Assembly: GCA_030737835.1 (NCBI GenBank)
Contig: CM060847.1
Span: 24,397,455 to 24,461,454, forward strand
Direction of reading: 5' to 3'
DNA from: Acorus gramineus
Lineage: Eukaryota > Streptophyta > Magnoliopsida > Acorales > Acoraceae
DNA: 64,000 bases
Shown here: one piece after another, positions 1 through 12,149 of the stretch
How positions within the stretch are numbered: position 1 is the stretch's first letter
Layout of the letters: the number at the start of each line of letters is the position of its first letter
Notes under the pieces: generated by a model
What the model was told of the DNA's origin: nothing
Database searches by the model: none
The model's input: the letters and a program-made list of their open reading frames with translations, nothing else
Position numbers and translations under genes: made by a program

Positions 1-880
1 TTTATACATAGAATGGTCATTTATACATTCTTAATGTCATTACATTATCATCTGTAAATGCATTCAGTGTACACAAAATTGTTATAGATATAATCTTAAA
101 GTTTAGTTAAAATAGATACATCGATTGGTTGAATTACAAAGTTTTCTTCAAATCTTAATGATTAATTGTTATCTCCCCCTTAATCCTCTTCATGTCCTCT
201 TGGGTAAAATGAAATAAGATTATCAAACTAGACATTCAATGTACTTCATCACAAAGAACGAGTTTTTCAAGCTATATAAAAAATACAACAATCAAATACT
301 TAAATAAATTTTTATTTAGCAATATGAACAAAATTCGTAATACCATGTATCTGAACTGAAAATTTATGAACAATTGTAATATTTTAATAAAATTACTTCT
401 TGATCCATGTACTTAACAATTATTGAAATTAACATTTACATAACAATTACAATAAAAACTATCAATGTGATGCCCAATGGCATAATCTACTATTTACATA
501 ATAGAAATAAAATATCTTCTATTATTCTTATAACAATTACAACAGAAATTATAAAAACTATAATTTACACAACAAATATGTAATATTATACATAGAACTA
601 AACTAAAGACATGTAAATTATAGAAATGTAATAACTGATTACATAAATGTAATAATCAATTACAGAAATATAATACTAATTTACAGATGGGGGTGGTTTA
701 GGTATAAAAAATGAGGTGGCACAGGTCTATGGGCAAAAAAAAAAATTAAGACCAGATTTCAGGGGTAAATAAAAAATAAAAAAAAGTCCGGGGGTAGAAA
801 AAAAATTAGACCCTTAATCAAGGGGTATTTGAATAATTTCCCCTATAAAATTTCTTGGTGAATCTCACATGGTTATTGTT
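1..880. other. AT-rich spacer, no gene seen
   Basis: This stretch is low-complexity AT-rich DNA. I see no coding exon, RNA gene or element end. The part near 690-850 has homopolymer A runs and the last 40 bases before the tandem array resemble the flank of the repeated segment found again near 3270 and 23090 (a run reading tttcttggtgaatctcac). Confidence 0.6.
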
Positions 881-2290
881 ACTCAAAATGCATTACAATC
901 ATGCATTAGGAATGAACTAAGTACTCATAAACAAAAAAACATACCAGGACGATAGGCTTCAACGAGTTTGTTGATCCCTAAGAATACTAGAAACGATGAA
1001 AATTCTATGTAGTTATTAAATCTCCTAGGATAACAAAATACAATAGAGAAAATAAAATTATATTAACCAAATTTTCTTTAATTATGTGATTACAAGCCTA
1101 TTTATAGAGTAGAGAATCCTTAACAAACTAAGATCTCAATAAATCTCTCAAATCACAAATAAATCCTAATTAGATCCTAACTAATATTTAAATTTGAATT
1201 CAAATTCAAAATTTAAATTAAAAGACTCAAAATGCATTACAATCATGCATTATGAATGAACTGAGTACTCATAAACAAAAAACATACCAGGACGATGGGG
1301 CTTCAACGAGTTTGTCGATTTCTCAGAATACTAGAAACGATGGAAATTCTATATAGTTGTTAATCCTCGTAGGATAACAAAATACAATAGAGAAAATAAA
1401 ATTATATTAACGAAACTTTTTTTAATTATGTGATTACAAGCCTATTTATAGAGCAGAAAATCCTTAACAAACTAGGATCTCAACAAATCTCTCAAATCAC
1501 AAATAAATCCTGATTAGATCCTAACTAATATTTAAATTCGAATTCAAATTCAAAATTTAAATTCAAAGACTCAAAATACATTACAATCATGCATTAGGAA
1601 TGAACTAAGTACTCATAAACAAAAAACATACCAAGATGATGGGCTTCAATGAGTTTGTTGATTCCTAAGACTACAAGAAATGATGAAAATTCTATGTAGT
1701 TGTTAATCCTCCTAGGATAACAAAATACAATAGAGAAAATAAAATTATATTAACCAAATCTTCTTTAATTATGTGATAAAATTATACTATGAAATAAAAC
1801 TATATTAGCCTATTTATAAATAGAGCAGAGAAATTAATCCTTAACAAATTAAGATTTTAACAAATCTCTCAAATCACAAATAAATCATGATTAGATCCTA
1901 ACTAATATTTAAATTCGATTTCAAATTGAAAATTTAAATTCAAAGACTCAAAATGCATTACAATCATGCATTAGGAATGAACAAAATATTCATAAACAAA
2001 AAAATATACCAGGACGATGGGCTTCAACGAGTCTGTTGATTCCAAAGAATACAAGAAACGATGAAAATTCTATATAGTTGTTAATCCTCCTTGGATAACA
2101 AAATAAAATAGAGAAAATAAAATTATATTAACCAAATCTTCTCTAATGATTTGATTACAGGCTTATTTATAGAGCAGAGAATCTTTAACAAACTAGTATT
2201 TCAACAAATATCTCAAATCACAAATAAATCCTGATTAGATCCTAACTAATATTTAAATTCGAATTCAAATTCAAATCCAAATCTAGATCC
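881..2290. repeat. Four-unit tandem repeat, about 345 bp period
   Basis: The phrase actcaaaatgcattacaatc or a close variant recurs at 881, 1225, 1569 and 1946, giving spacings of 344, 344 and 377 bp. The third unit is longer because of a small local duplication near 1780-1820. Each unit holds, read on the minus strand, a plant TATA box of the form CTATAAATAG followed by an AT-rich leader. Each ends in an AT-rich stretch of mirrored gaattcaaattc words. The repeat looks like an array of duplicated promoter or leader segments; no coding region follows it. Its start resembles the segment at 3270-3330. Confidence 0.8.
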
Positions 2291-2619
2291 TAAAACAAGG
2301 AAAGAAATCCTAACAAACTTTAAAAATTACTAAAATTATAAATCAACCAGAATCATCCATTTGGTAGTCCTCAATGTCGATCGAACAGTCCATGATCGCG
2401 CTACATCAATCACCCAATACATTATAATACAATTTTTTTCTAAGAAAAGATAGATCTTAGTAAGATTTTTTTTAACTAAACTAGATTCACTTTTAAAATG
2501 CAATGGTGAACTATGAAATTAAATTATATAAAATATATGTACAATCATAAATTAGCCAATATATAAATTACTATTTTAAATTTATCAAAAAGAGAATCAA
2601 TTAGCATGTCACTATCTTT

Positions 2620-3680
2620 TCCCTTATTTATTTTGCCTCTTATTTATTTGTAGTTTTTTTTTTCTTTCAATAATATTTATCCCCCGAACATTTAGGAAAA
2701 TCTAATATTTTATTATTAACAAATCTGTAATCTTACATGGTAAGTTAAGACTTAAGATAAAATATGTGCATTCGGTCACTTGTAGGGCAAATTAATTAGA
2801 ATTATTTTATATAAATCTTATAAAGAAATCAGTTAATATTAGAACAGTTATAAAACATCAAGCGGTTGTGATATTATATCTATGGTACAATCGTTTCTTT
2901 AATTCAATATATATAACCAAACCACCATACACTATAAAGGGGGGAAATCACGGCTGTTACTGAAGAGGCTTGGAGCTATAACTTCCACCATTCGTTTACA
3001 ATCCCTTGCATTTCCTGGTTACCAGACCTCATATGAGACAGATCGAGTCCTTGTAGTGATCACCTGGGGACACAATTGACTAGTTTGTGATGAAATTTTA
3101 AGTCAATTTGGTTTACTCCAATATTTCATTGATTAGAAATTCTAGTTTTCTTGAGCTCATCACATTAAAACATATTACAGTTTATTATAGAGTTTGAGTT
3201 TTTCATGTTCGCAACATACATATAATTATTGTCCGAACAAGATCTTAAGAGTCATATAGAATTTCTTGGTGAATCTCACATCGTTATTGTGACTCTAAAT
3301 GCATTAGGAATGAACTAAGTACTCATGAACAAAAACATTGTTGCATGCATGTCTCTACATTGTCAAATTTTTCTCTTTATCTAATATCAATTTAAATCCT
3401 ACAAAAAATCCATTTACAAAAACATTCAATGAGTATCTTTTATTCTCTTGGACCACTTCTATTAGGTTTATTTTTGCATAATACCTTTCTAAAAGAAATT
3501 CATCTACAAGTTAATTATTTATGAAATTAAATTGTGTCAAAAACATTTGTTAAACGAGAAACATTGGAATCCTTTGAAGGCTTTTCAATAAATGTATGCA
3601 AATAATACCTTTTACACCCAGATGAGAATATTATTGTTTTATCTTAAATCCTTCTGTCAACTCTAATAGGGGAACAACTA
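2620..3680. repeat. Diverged third copy of the 6.3-7.5 / 22.5-23.5 kb segment
   Basis: Long stretches match 6290-7530 and 22480-23470, including a promoter-like part (2868-2945), a decayed copy of the small MADGEE reading frame near 2948-3040 in which the start codon reads ACG, and the downstream block starting at ccttgtagtgatcacc. This copy has no LINE at the position where the two large units carry one, so it helps to place the LINE insertion near 3640. From 3681 to 5639 I see only AT-rich spacer and MITE-like debris, no gene. Confidence 0.7.
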
Positions 3681-5639
3681 GTGAATGGAGACTTTATTGA
3701 GGACTATTGGAGGGGTAGAAAATAGCTATTTGTGTCCAGGTCGATAGGATTCGTCTGCTCCGTTTCTTCTGATGGCTCCCGTTTCATCGTCGGTGATTTT
3801 CCTCTTTGAGCATCGTCAAAAGCAGGGTTGGGGGTGACCTGTAAAAGACCCTCTCACATAAGTCACCACAGTAGATAATTTAGGGTTGTTACAAATAAGA
3901 ATTTCACATATTTCCATAGTAAAAACTAATTCCCTATTTATAGTATTTAGTTGATGCCTTAGGATCCTCTGTGGATCTCTTCCCCATCAGATGGGAAGAA
4001 ATCCCAGATTATAGGGAATTGGTTATGTGTTATTTAAGAGATTTTTTGAATTTGTTGTCATTATCCCTTGATAAACACATATAATTTGTTAGGTTCTTGT
4101 GAATCAATTGGTGATTTATTCTAAATCCAGGGTGTACTGTTGTGATCTTAGAGAATCTGTTAATTGATAGCTCTTGATTTAATATATCTGTGAGGATTTA
4201 AACAATCAATAATTGATGATCCTTAATTTAAAAATTGAATTATGAAATACTGACTTGAATTGGTACTTGGTCGTTGCGTATGAAGGGTCCAACGGGCCGG
4301 ATCCACGTGTGATGGGCTATTCAAGTCGTGTGCCCTTACTAATCGAGTCATGGGCCGCCGGTATATGGAGCATAGTTTGTAGGCCTGATTTTGGGCCCTA
4401 CAACTATCTATTTCCCTTATTTCATTAGTCAACGAAATAATAGAATAAAAGTTGAATGTCTACGTGCCCTGTTTGAAATATTTCCACCAAGTGCATTAGA
4501 ATTGATGAATAACAAAAAAAAAAAAAGAGCATTGCATAATTTTCATTCATATTATTTCATTTATACTCTTTATTTGATAAATCTCTGGTAGGGTTTCGTC
4601 AATTGCTCCAATAAGGATATTATGCATAGCAACAAAACAAATAAATATGTGGAAGACCCTTTAGCGGGGTGGTCGAGACACACCCTCTAACCATCAAGGG
4701 ACGACCATGTAACTCAAATTTTTGCCTTTTATTCCTCCCTCGTTCCCTAAAAAAACACACGTAGTTCTTTTTTTTTAGTGAAAGTGTAGTTTCTATTTCA
4801 TAATCGAGAAAGAACATGACTGAACAAGATGAAAATAGAAAAATAAAAACATAGATAAAGATAGAACTCGCATGCGCTGTGCCTCGGCGCCCCTTCGCCC
4901 CTCAATTGAAATGCAAGCCAGGACAAGTAGAAAAGACTTCTACCCCGCATCCCACGCTACTCCGAGATGAGGAAAGCATTTTCAGATGTTGCTTTACCAT
5001 CTCCAGATGACATTGAACAAGAGGATCCAATTTGGATGGAGGAATAAGAGGGGAATAGATGGATAATTAAGAATGGAAAAGCAAATTCCTAGAGTGGAAT
5101 AAGCTGGTATTGCTTTGTCAGAATAACATGTCAGAAGGATACTACTATTCCACGGAACCCCTTTCAATAGGGCTATTTCACCCATTGTATGCATAAGTGT
5201 GTCCAAATATTAAATCACTTTTTTCCTAGTTTTTAAGAAGTATATTGGATAAAATTGTTATTCATGAAATTATAAATAATTATCAATATCTTATTCAACT
5301 TTTATTCACAAATTATTCATAGTCAATGAAACAATAAAGAGTTTATTATTAGATTTTTTAATGAGAATAAATAAAAACACACATAAACATGAAATAGTTA
5401 TCTATTCCTGTATAATATCTATCACGGATAATCTAATTCCCCCGTTTAAAAATGGGGCGAAGAGTGAAATATTATTTACCCGGGCATGTTACTTTATTAA
5501 AAAAGATATTTCATTAGTGAAATATACATTAAATAATCAAATCAAGTCTTGCATTCAGGCTGAATTAAGGCTAGATATAAATTTATCCAGAATATTGTGC
5601 TCTGGCCCCTGTTCTGTCTAGGGCCCATTGGCCCAAATT
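3681..5639. other. Intergenic DNA with MITE-like debris
   Basis: No convincing gene is present. Between about 4900 and 5600 there are stretches resembling sequences at 48.0-48.4, 52.5-52.8 and 63.4-63.8 kb (ttattcacc, ttcatcaaccaaacaac and similar words). They look like one dispersed MITE family, but I could not define ends or target duplications. Short open frames here (60-90 codons) have no recognisable domain. Confidence 0.4.
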
Positions 5640-6483
5640 TTGGCCCCACTTATAGTGGGGAGTAGGGACTATATTATCCATCGTGATCTTTTTCACAAGA
5701 TCAAAATTAGTTTTCACTCATGCACACAATATGCATGAAAAATATATTTAATAAATAATGTGATATGTTAATGAATCCCTAAAATAAACTCAACAATAAA
5801 AAAAATGATGGGCAAGCCATTTATTCCCAGTCAATTCTTTTTTATAATATAATAAAATAAATGAATCCCACCCCACATCCCTATAACCCACTAAATAATA
5901 TGATATGTTAAAAAATCGTAAATAAGAACCACCAATAAATTAATACAATAAAAATGAAAATATATACATTAGTTGATGACAATAGTTATCTTAAATTATT
6001 TAAAATGTGCATTGAAACTATAATTTTTTGAAATTTAATGATTATGTAATATAAGTTCTTTCATTAATTAATTATAATTAACTTGTTAGAAAATATAATC
6101 ATATATAAAATTTATAAAATATATTATCTATTTTAAAATTAGAAGAATAATTAATGATTTAGGATAAGAATGAGTTCTAATAAATTTATAAGGATAAAAA
6201 TGTACAAAAGTTGAAAACATTTGTATAATAGACGGAGATGATAACAAAGGGGGCAATTTATTGGGATAGGAATTGTGCCGAGTTGAACATTTTACTTAAT
6301 TTTTTTTTCTATCTAGGAAATTTAAAAGTTTTATTATTAATAATAATTCCATAATCATGGTCAGTTAAAATATGTGTATAAGATTCTGATTGAGATTTCA
6401 TCTCTCCATTTAGTTACACAAAATAGTTATGCTTTGTCCACATAGATCAAAACAATAATAATACATTTTTGTGATATTTTATC

Positions 6484-6601
6484 TACAATACAATAGTCGG
6501 CTTAACTCCTCCATATATATTCAACCGAACCCCATAAGCTAAACCACCTGACCATATATACCAGAAGAAAAAAAAAAAGAAACAGGAGGGAAAAAATATT
6601 C
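6484..6601 (+). promoter_or_regulatory. Promoter-like segment before a small reading frame
   Basis: An AT-rich stretch with a TATA-like ccatatatattc near 6510 and an A-rich leader (agaaacaggaggg) runs to the ATG at 6602. The segment recurs at 6812-6890, 22665-22796 and, decayed, at 2868-2945, so it was duplicated along with the frame. The repeated use suggests the fragment once drove a gene; present activity is unknown. Confidence 0.35.
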
Positions 6602-6787
6602 ATGGCTGATGGTGAAGAGGCGTGGAACTATAACTTCCACCATGCATTCCACATGTTGGAGTCCTTCAGGAATGGTTCCTTTATGTTTCTCTGGACATAT
6701 GGTTATCGGGCTTTCTACGAGAAACAGATCGAGACGCTTCGGAGTCCGTCAGATACTCCGACCTCAAATACAACGTTGACAACATAA
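6602..6787 (+). CDS. Small unrecognised reading frame, probably a gene fragment
   Basis: A 61-codon frame begins MADGEEAWNYNFHHAF and ends with a short serine/threonine-rich tail. I recognise no family. A TATA-like sequence and an A-rich leader precede the ATG. Two other copies exist: at 22797 the frame reads MADVEEVWNYNFYHAF and stops after 26 residues, and near 2948 the start codon is lost. The three copies agree best over the first 20 residues and then diverge by indels. This pattern fits the first exon of a duplicated, decayed gene better than a working 61-residue protein. Confidence 0.3.
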   Translation: MADGEEAWNYNFHHAFHMLESFRNGSFMFLWTYGYRAFYEKQIETLRSPSDTPTSNTTLTT

Positions 6788-7540
6788 AACCTATTCAAGT
6801 TGTTGTGATATTATATCTAGAATATAATAGTTGGTTTAACTCTATATATATAATCAACTGAAACTCATAAGCCAAACCACCTACAGTTTCCAAGCTTCCA
6901 CGAGAGAGATCGAGATGCTTCGGAGTCCCTAAACAACTTCTTGTAGTGATCACCTGGGGACACAATTAAGTACTTTACCATGAAATTTTATCCAATTTGG
7001 TTTAATCCAATATTTCATTCATTAGAAATTCTAGTTTTTTTGAGCTCATCACATTAAAACAAATTATGATTTAGAGTTTGAGTTTTTCATGTCACAACAT
7101 ATATATAATTATTGTCCCAACAAGATCTTAACAATCATATATAATTTCATGGTGAAACTCACATCATTACTGTGACGCAAAATGCATTTTAATCATGCAT
7201 AAGGAATGAACTAAGTACTAAACAAAAACATTGTTGCATGCATATCTTTACATTCATTGTCAAAATTTCTCTTTGTTTATTCTCAATTTGAATGTTACAA
7301 AAAAAGCCATTTACAAAAACATTCAATGAGTATCTCTTGTTCCCTTGGACCTCTGCTATTAGGTTCCTTTTTGCATAATACCTTTCTAAAAGTAATTCAC
7401 CTACAAGTTAATTATCAATGAAAATTGTGTCAAAAACATTTGTTAAACCAGAAACATTGGAATCCTTTGATAGCTCTTCAAGAAATGTATGCAGATAATA
7501 TATTTTACCATAGAATGAGAGTATTGTTGTTTTATTTATT

Positions 7541-10241
7541 TTTTGGTAAGTAGGCAATCATTTGTATTGAGCAACTATGAGAATATACATGTGGGGATAA
7601 TTACAAAATACAATCCATTAGGAGGGAAAGTTCAAAATTCCAAGTGAGATAATAAAATTACTGAGCCCTACAGGTTAGCGGAGGTCTTGTTCTTCTAGTT
7701 GATCTGCAATTTTCCTCTTAAAGACGCTCCCTTGTTTGTCTTTAAGGATAATATCCTCATGCGCAGGCCATATGTCTTGGATATGGATGATAGTGGATCC
7801 CATGGAGATTTGCCTAGCAGCCAGCAGGTCCGCAGAGACATTTGCTTCCCGATATGTCTGAGTGATTGACCAGTCGTCCAAGCAGCTAACGATGTTGAAA
7901 GCCTCGATAAGGTCCCACTTTGAAGTCCACAGGACTGTCATGAAGAACAGGCATCTTGTGCCTTGGTTGGGAGCGAAAAACGCAGGAACGTGTCTCCTTC
8001 CATATTATCCCAATTGTGGTTGCAAAAAGCATATTCAACACCTTAAGCAAGGATGATTGTAAGTGGAGCTGGTTAAGACTTTCCACCTAGAAAATTAGAG
8101 TGCGACTCGTCGTGCAAGGTATACCCATCTTGGCGAGTAGAGAGAGCCAGATGTAGGAGGAGTAGCCGCATTTGAAAAATCAATGATCCACATCTTCGGT
8201 AGCCCTGGAACAAAGAGTGCAAGTGGAAGACTGAGTAATCCCTTGGTTTTGAAGCTTTAGGAGGGTCAAAAGCTCGTTTAATAGAGCGATCCATGTTGTG
8301 TAAGAGTGGCAGGGGATTTGACCCAGGTCCCATGCCCATCCTTTCCAAGAAACTAGAGGCTTTGGAGTGCGAAGATAATTCCATTCAGCTTTGGAGTTTT
8401 AAGGTTCCTAATTTAGATGCCATCCTCCCAGATCGAAAGATGAGTAGGTGGCCATCTATTCAAGGTGGACCATTTTCCATTCGAAAAGAGTTTGCGGAAT
8501 AGTGTGGAATATGTTGGGCCCTAGTGTATCGCCATTAATAGGGGGAGCTTTTCCTTTAGAGCCTGACCATCTATCCAAAGGATCATGCCAAAGGTTGGTG
8601 GTTTCTCCTACGAATAGCGGTACATTGGCAAGCTGTTTGACCCAGAGGCAACAAGACAAAATGCGGGATCAAGCCCAGGAGGAGGAACTTTTAGATGAAA
8701 CAGTCTAGATAGAGTTTGTTTAAGGTATTTAGCCCTTATCCAGTTCATCAACAGTGAGTCGTCAATAGCCGCAACCTCCTAGAATCGAGTTCCAATTGCA
8801 GCCTCATTCCATTGCTTGATCCTTTTGAGTCCTAGCCCTCCTTCTTCGACAAGAAAACATATGTTTTCCCATGAGACATGGTGTGCCATGTTAGCACCTT
8901 AATTTCTTCACACAAAATTTTGAATGTGATGCTCCATTAGGTGGATGGTTTTGCTGGGTAGTGTGAAGGTGGCTGACAAGTACATGTGAAAACTAGCAAG
9001 AACTGTTCATGCTAGCTCGAGACATCCTGCAAATGGAAGGAGTTTACCTTGCCAAGACTGGGTTCTTTTCTTGATTTTCTCGACAATGGGGGTACACATG
9101 TTATGCATTAAAGCTCCATGATAAAGGGGCAGTCCCAAATATTTCACTGGTAGATTCGAAAGGGGGATCTGGAGTCAAAGGCCTTTGAGAGATCCATTTT
9201 TATGCATGCACGACCTCTATTTTGCTGCCTATGGAGGATGCTGATCAGCTCATGCGCCAATAAAATGTTGTGCGAGACCTTTCAACCTTTAATAAAAGGT
9301 AGATTGGTTCGGACTGATGAGAGATGGAAGAACTTCCTAAATTCTGGTAGCCATGATCTTCGTGATCAGTTTGTAAATCGTGTTGTAAAGGGAGATGGGT
9401 CTGTAATGATCCAAAGAGTTTGCATGTTGTGACTTGGGAATGAGAGCAATGAAAGTTGTATTAAGCTGCTTGACAAGTTTTCCATCCCTATAGAAAGACT
9501 GCACTACGAGGATGACTTCTTCTTTTACAATATTCTAACATTTCTTATAGAAAGAGGCGGGAAACCCATCAGGGCCTAGGCTGCTAGACCCTTTCATTCC
9601 TTCTAAAGCTTGGCAAACTTTCTTTTCGAACATCGGAGCATTCAGAACCAATTTGTCTGCGGAGAGTGATTTCAGGAATGGGATAGAGGGGATGGATAAA
9701 CTAGATTCCTTGTTGAGGAGCTTCATGTAGCAGGCAATGGACTCCTCCTTGACAATCGTTGGGTCTGCAACTGAACCTTGCGAAGATTGTTTTGCTCTTT
9801 TCTTGCTGCCACAAAAGGTGTAGAAGTAAGCAGAGTTGCTATCATCCAGTTGGATGTTATTTTGGCGAGATTTTTGACGAATGAAGGACTCCTCCCAAGA
9901 GAGTAAGGTTGCATAGATCTGTCGGGCTTCTTTCGCGCAAAATAATCATAGCCGGATCAAGCGGGGAGTCATAGAGAAGGCGTTGGATACTTCCAATTGA
10001 CCCTTGCTATGCTTGAGCTTTAGATGAAAATTCCCAAAAACATCTCTATTCAATTCCTTGAGAGCCGATTTGATTAGCTGAAGTTTCTTGGCCAAGCAAT
10101 ATTGAGGAGTGCCAGCCACCTCGGTTTGCCAAGTAATTTCGACCACATGAGTAAATGAAGGATGGTCATACCACATGTTAAAGCATTTAAAAGGCTTATG
10201 TCTAGAAATTACCTCGAGAGGGAATCAGACAAAGAGAGCAA
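7541..10241 (-). mobile_element. LINE copy 1, 3' part (RT to RNase H), defective
   Basis: Read on the minus strand, this is ORF2 of a plant L1-like LINE. From 5' to 3' it holds the start of the reverse transcriptase (GPDGFPASFYKKCW-type motif near 9540-9610), motif A (MDLSKAF near 9180-9200), the later thumb region, the zinc-finger RT-associated region (8070-8400) and an RNase H-like tail (7675-7941, KWDLIEAFNIVSCLDDW). Several frameshifts and stops break it. The 3' end is an A-tail seen on the plus strand as T-rich sequence at about 7530-7546, next to ggtaagtaggcaatcatttg. The RT catalytic xADD part is deleted at about 9165. Element A interrupts it at 10242; it resumes at 18463. Confidence 0.85.
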
Positions 10242-10489
10242 TGTTATATATGTGTCACTTTTCACCTTCTGGTCACCACTGGAGCATTCTGGCAGTTTTT
10301 TAACTTTTTCTTTTTTCGATCGGAACCGCTAAAATTTTAGACTTTTGGCTATCATCATGAGCTTGAGAACTCTGATTGAAAATCTAACTGCACATTATGT
10401 GTCCTGGTGCCATTTCAAGCCACTCACGAAAATTTCATCGAATTCCGGTAACGTTTCAGAATTTCACAGTTCCGAATCGTATCCGGGTT

Positions 10490-10614
10490 TTGACCAAGCG
10501 AAAAGTCATTTTGAGACTTGACCAAGTCAAAGATGACTTTGACCAAGTCAAGTTTGACCCTTGACTTGGTCAATGGGTTTTGTTTGTTAGTGTGGTTAGG
10601 TTGACCCAAGTCAA
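10490..10614. promoter_or_regulatory. W-box array in element A (ten cores)
   Basis: Ten TTGACC/TTGACT cores lie in 125 bp, counting both strands: plus at 10490, 10518, 10539, 10554, 10561 and 10601; minus at 10525, 10546, 10568 and 10609. Several are paired as TTGACCAAGTCAA palindromes. TTGACY is the core of the W-box bound by WRKY transcription factors. The array sits just upstream of the putative leader, where an LTR U3 enhancer would lie. Arrays also occur in copies E, F and G but not in B, C or D. Confidence 0.6.
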
Positions 10615-11903
10615 AGTTCACCAAAATCTAATTAACCCTAAGTGTAAGTGTGTGTGTGTGTGTGGCCCCTTAAGTGGGTGTGCACCCTTCTTCTTCTCTC
10701 CCCATCTCTCTCACTCACTCAAACCCATCTCCCCTTCTCTATTTTTCCACCGTTAGAGCTTGAAGAAGAGCTTGAAATAAGAAGCCCTAGAAGACGAAAA
10801 GGAAGGTGAAGACTTGATCTACCTTTCCATGGTCTTGGATTTGTTTTCCCCTATGTTTGACCTCCTCTCTTAGCTCCCTTTCTCCTCTGTTTTCATCCAT
10901 TCTTGGGCTGAGAAGAGGCTTGGTGGTGGTGGTGATTCGGTGCACGAAGGGCACCCGATTTTATCCCATTGTTCTTCCTCTCTTGGGTGAGTCCTTCTCC
11001 TCCCATTTCCTTGTTTAGATGCATGTTAGGGTGTGCATATGGAGTGTGCATGGTATGCATGTGTGTTAGGGGTGTGGGAGGGCTGAGGAAGGGGGTGTGC
11101 GCGGGGGTGCACGCGGGGTGCTGCGCAGTGGCGCAGTACGCGCGGGTAGACACAGGGCTGGACGCGCGGTGCGCGGGGGCGCGCGAGCGTGTGTGCGCGG
11201 GCAGCAGCGCGTCTGGGCGTGCGGGCTGGGGCGCGCTGGGCGTGCGGGTAGGGGCGCGGCAGTGCGCCCGGGGCGCGGGCGTGCGGGCGCACCCGTGCGT
11301 GCGCGTGCGGGTGGCCGTGCGCATGGCTGCCCGTGGGTGCGTGAGGATGTCGGGGCACTCGGACTCGCGTGCGTGCGGGCCGTATGCATGCTTGTCCGAC
11401 TGTTGGGTATTTCTAGTGTATTTCTTACGTATTTGTGTAATTACTCACCATTTTGATTACCCTTGTCTTGCAGATCTTGACGGGCGGTCACGCGACGACC
11501 CGGGTTGTTATATATGTGTCACTTTTTGGCCTATTGGCAACCATTGGAGCATTTTTAGCAGTTTTAAAATTTTTGTGTTTTTCGATCGGAACCGCATAAT
11601 TTTGGACTGTTAGCTATCGTCCGAGTTAGAGGACTCCGATTGAAAATCTAACTGCATATTATGTGTCCTGGTGCCGTTTTAAGCCACTCATGAAAATTTC
11701 ATCGAATTCCGGCATCGTTTTCAAAAATTTCACAGTTCCGGGGCGTATCCGGGTTTTTAAGTCGCACACTATTTAAATGGAATAAAAAATATCTCAACAC
11801 ACTATTCATCATCCCTACCAAGTCTCCCCTCTCTCCTCTCTCTCATTTTTCTCACTTTTGAGGCCCCTACACCCATCAAAACCAAAAACCTAAAGCACGG
11901 GAA

Positions 11904-11928
11904 GTGTAGATCGGGTCCCGATCTACAC
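11904..11928. promoter_or_regulatory. Perfect 25-bp palindrome in leader of copy B
   Basis: Two 12-nt arms, GTGTAGATCGGG and CCCGATCTACAC, flank a single T. The same perfect palindrome occurs at the matching place in copies C (15092-15116) and D (26575-26599). Copies F and G keep a shorter form with one mismatch. It lies about 130 bp after the TATA-like box, inside the predicted leader, so it could act as an RNA hairpin or as a dimeric protein-binding site. Confidence 0.6.
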
Positions 11929-12149
11929 ACGGGTGCTCTCAAATCCGATTTCCGACGTATTTTGCCCTTCCTTCCGCCCTCTCTTCTCCTCAGCCCGGTC
12001 CCATTTCGGAGGTGGAAAGAGGTCTAGTTGGTGGAGACCTTTGGGGAGGAGCTTCGGTGCGAAAGGAGCTTCCGGATCCCTTCTTCTCCTCTCCTTGCCG
12101 TGGGTAAGTTCCTTTCCTTGCTTCTCTTGTTTAGATGCTTGTTAGGGGA

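Noticed and set aside
4640..4710. tRNA-like gcggggtggtcgagacacacc
   Set aside because: No acceptor stem or T-loop is present at the right spacing.
6930..6960. cttcttgtagtg as a CACTA 3' terminus, also at 22868 and 3045
   Set aside because: No matching CACTA start and no 3-bp duplication were found; one of the three copies lacks the same context.
10969..11613. 214-codon plus-strand frame through the core of copy A
   Set aside because: It runs across a predicted splice donor, a low-complexity core and into nested copy B. No other copy keeps it.
11933..12145. 70-codon frame in exon 1 of copy B, with similar frames at 26604 and 55991
   Set aside because: The apparent start is GTG, not ATG. The frame is alike among copies because the DNA is alike, and it runs into TGA soon after splicing in several copies.
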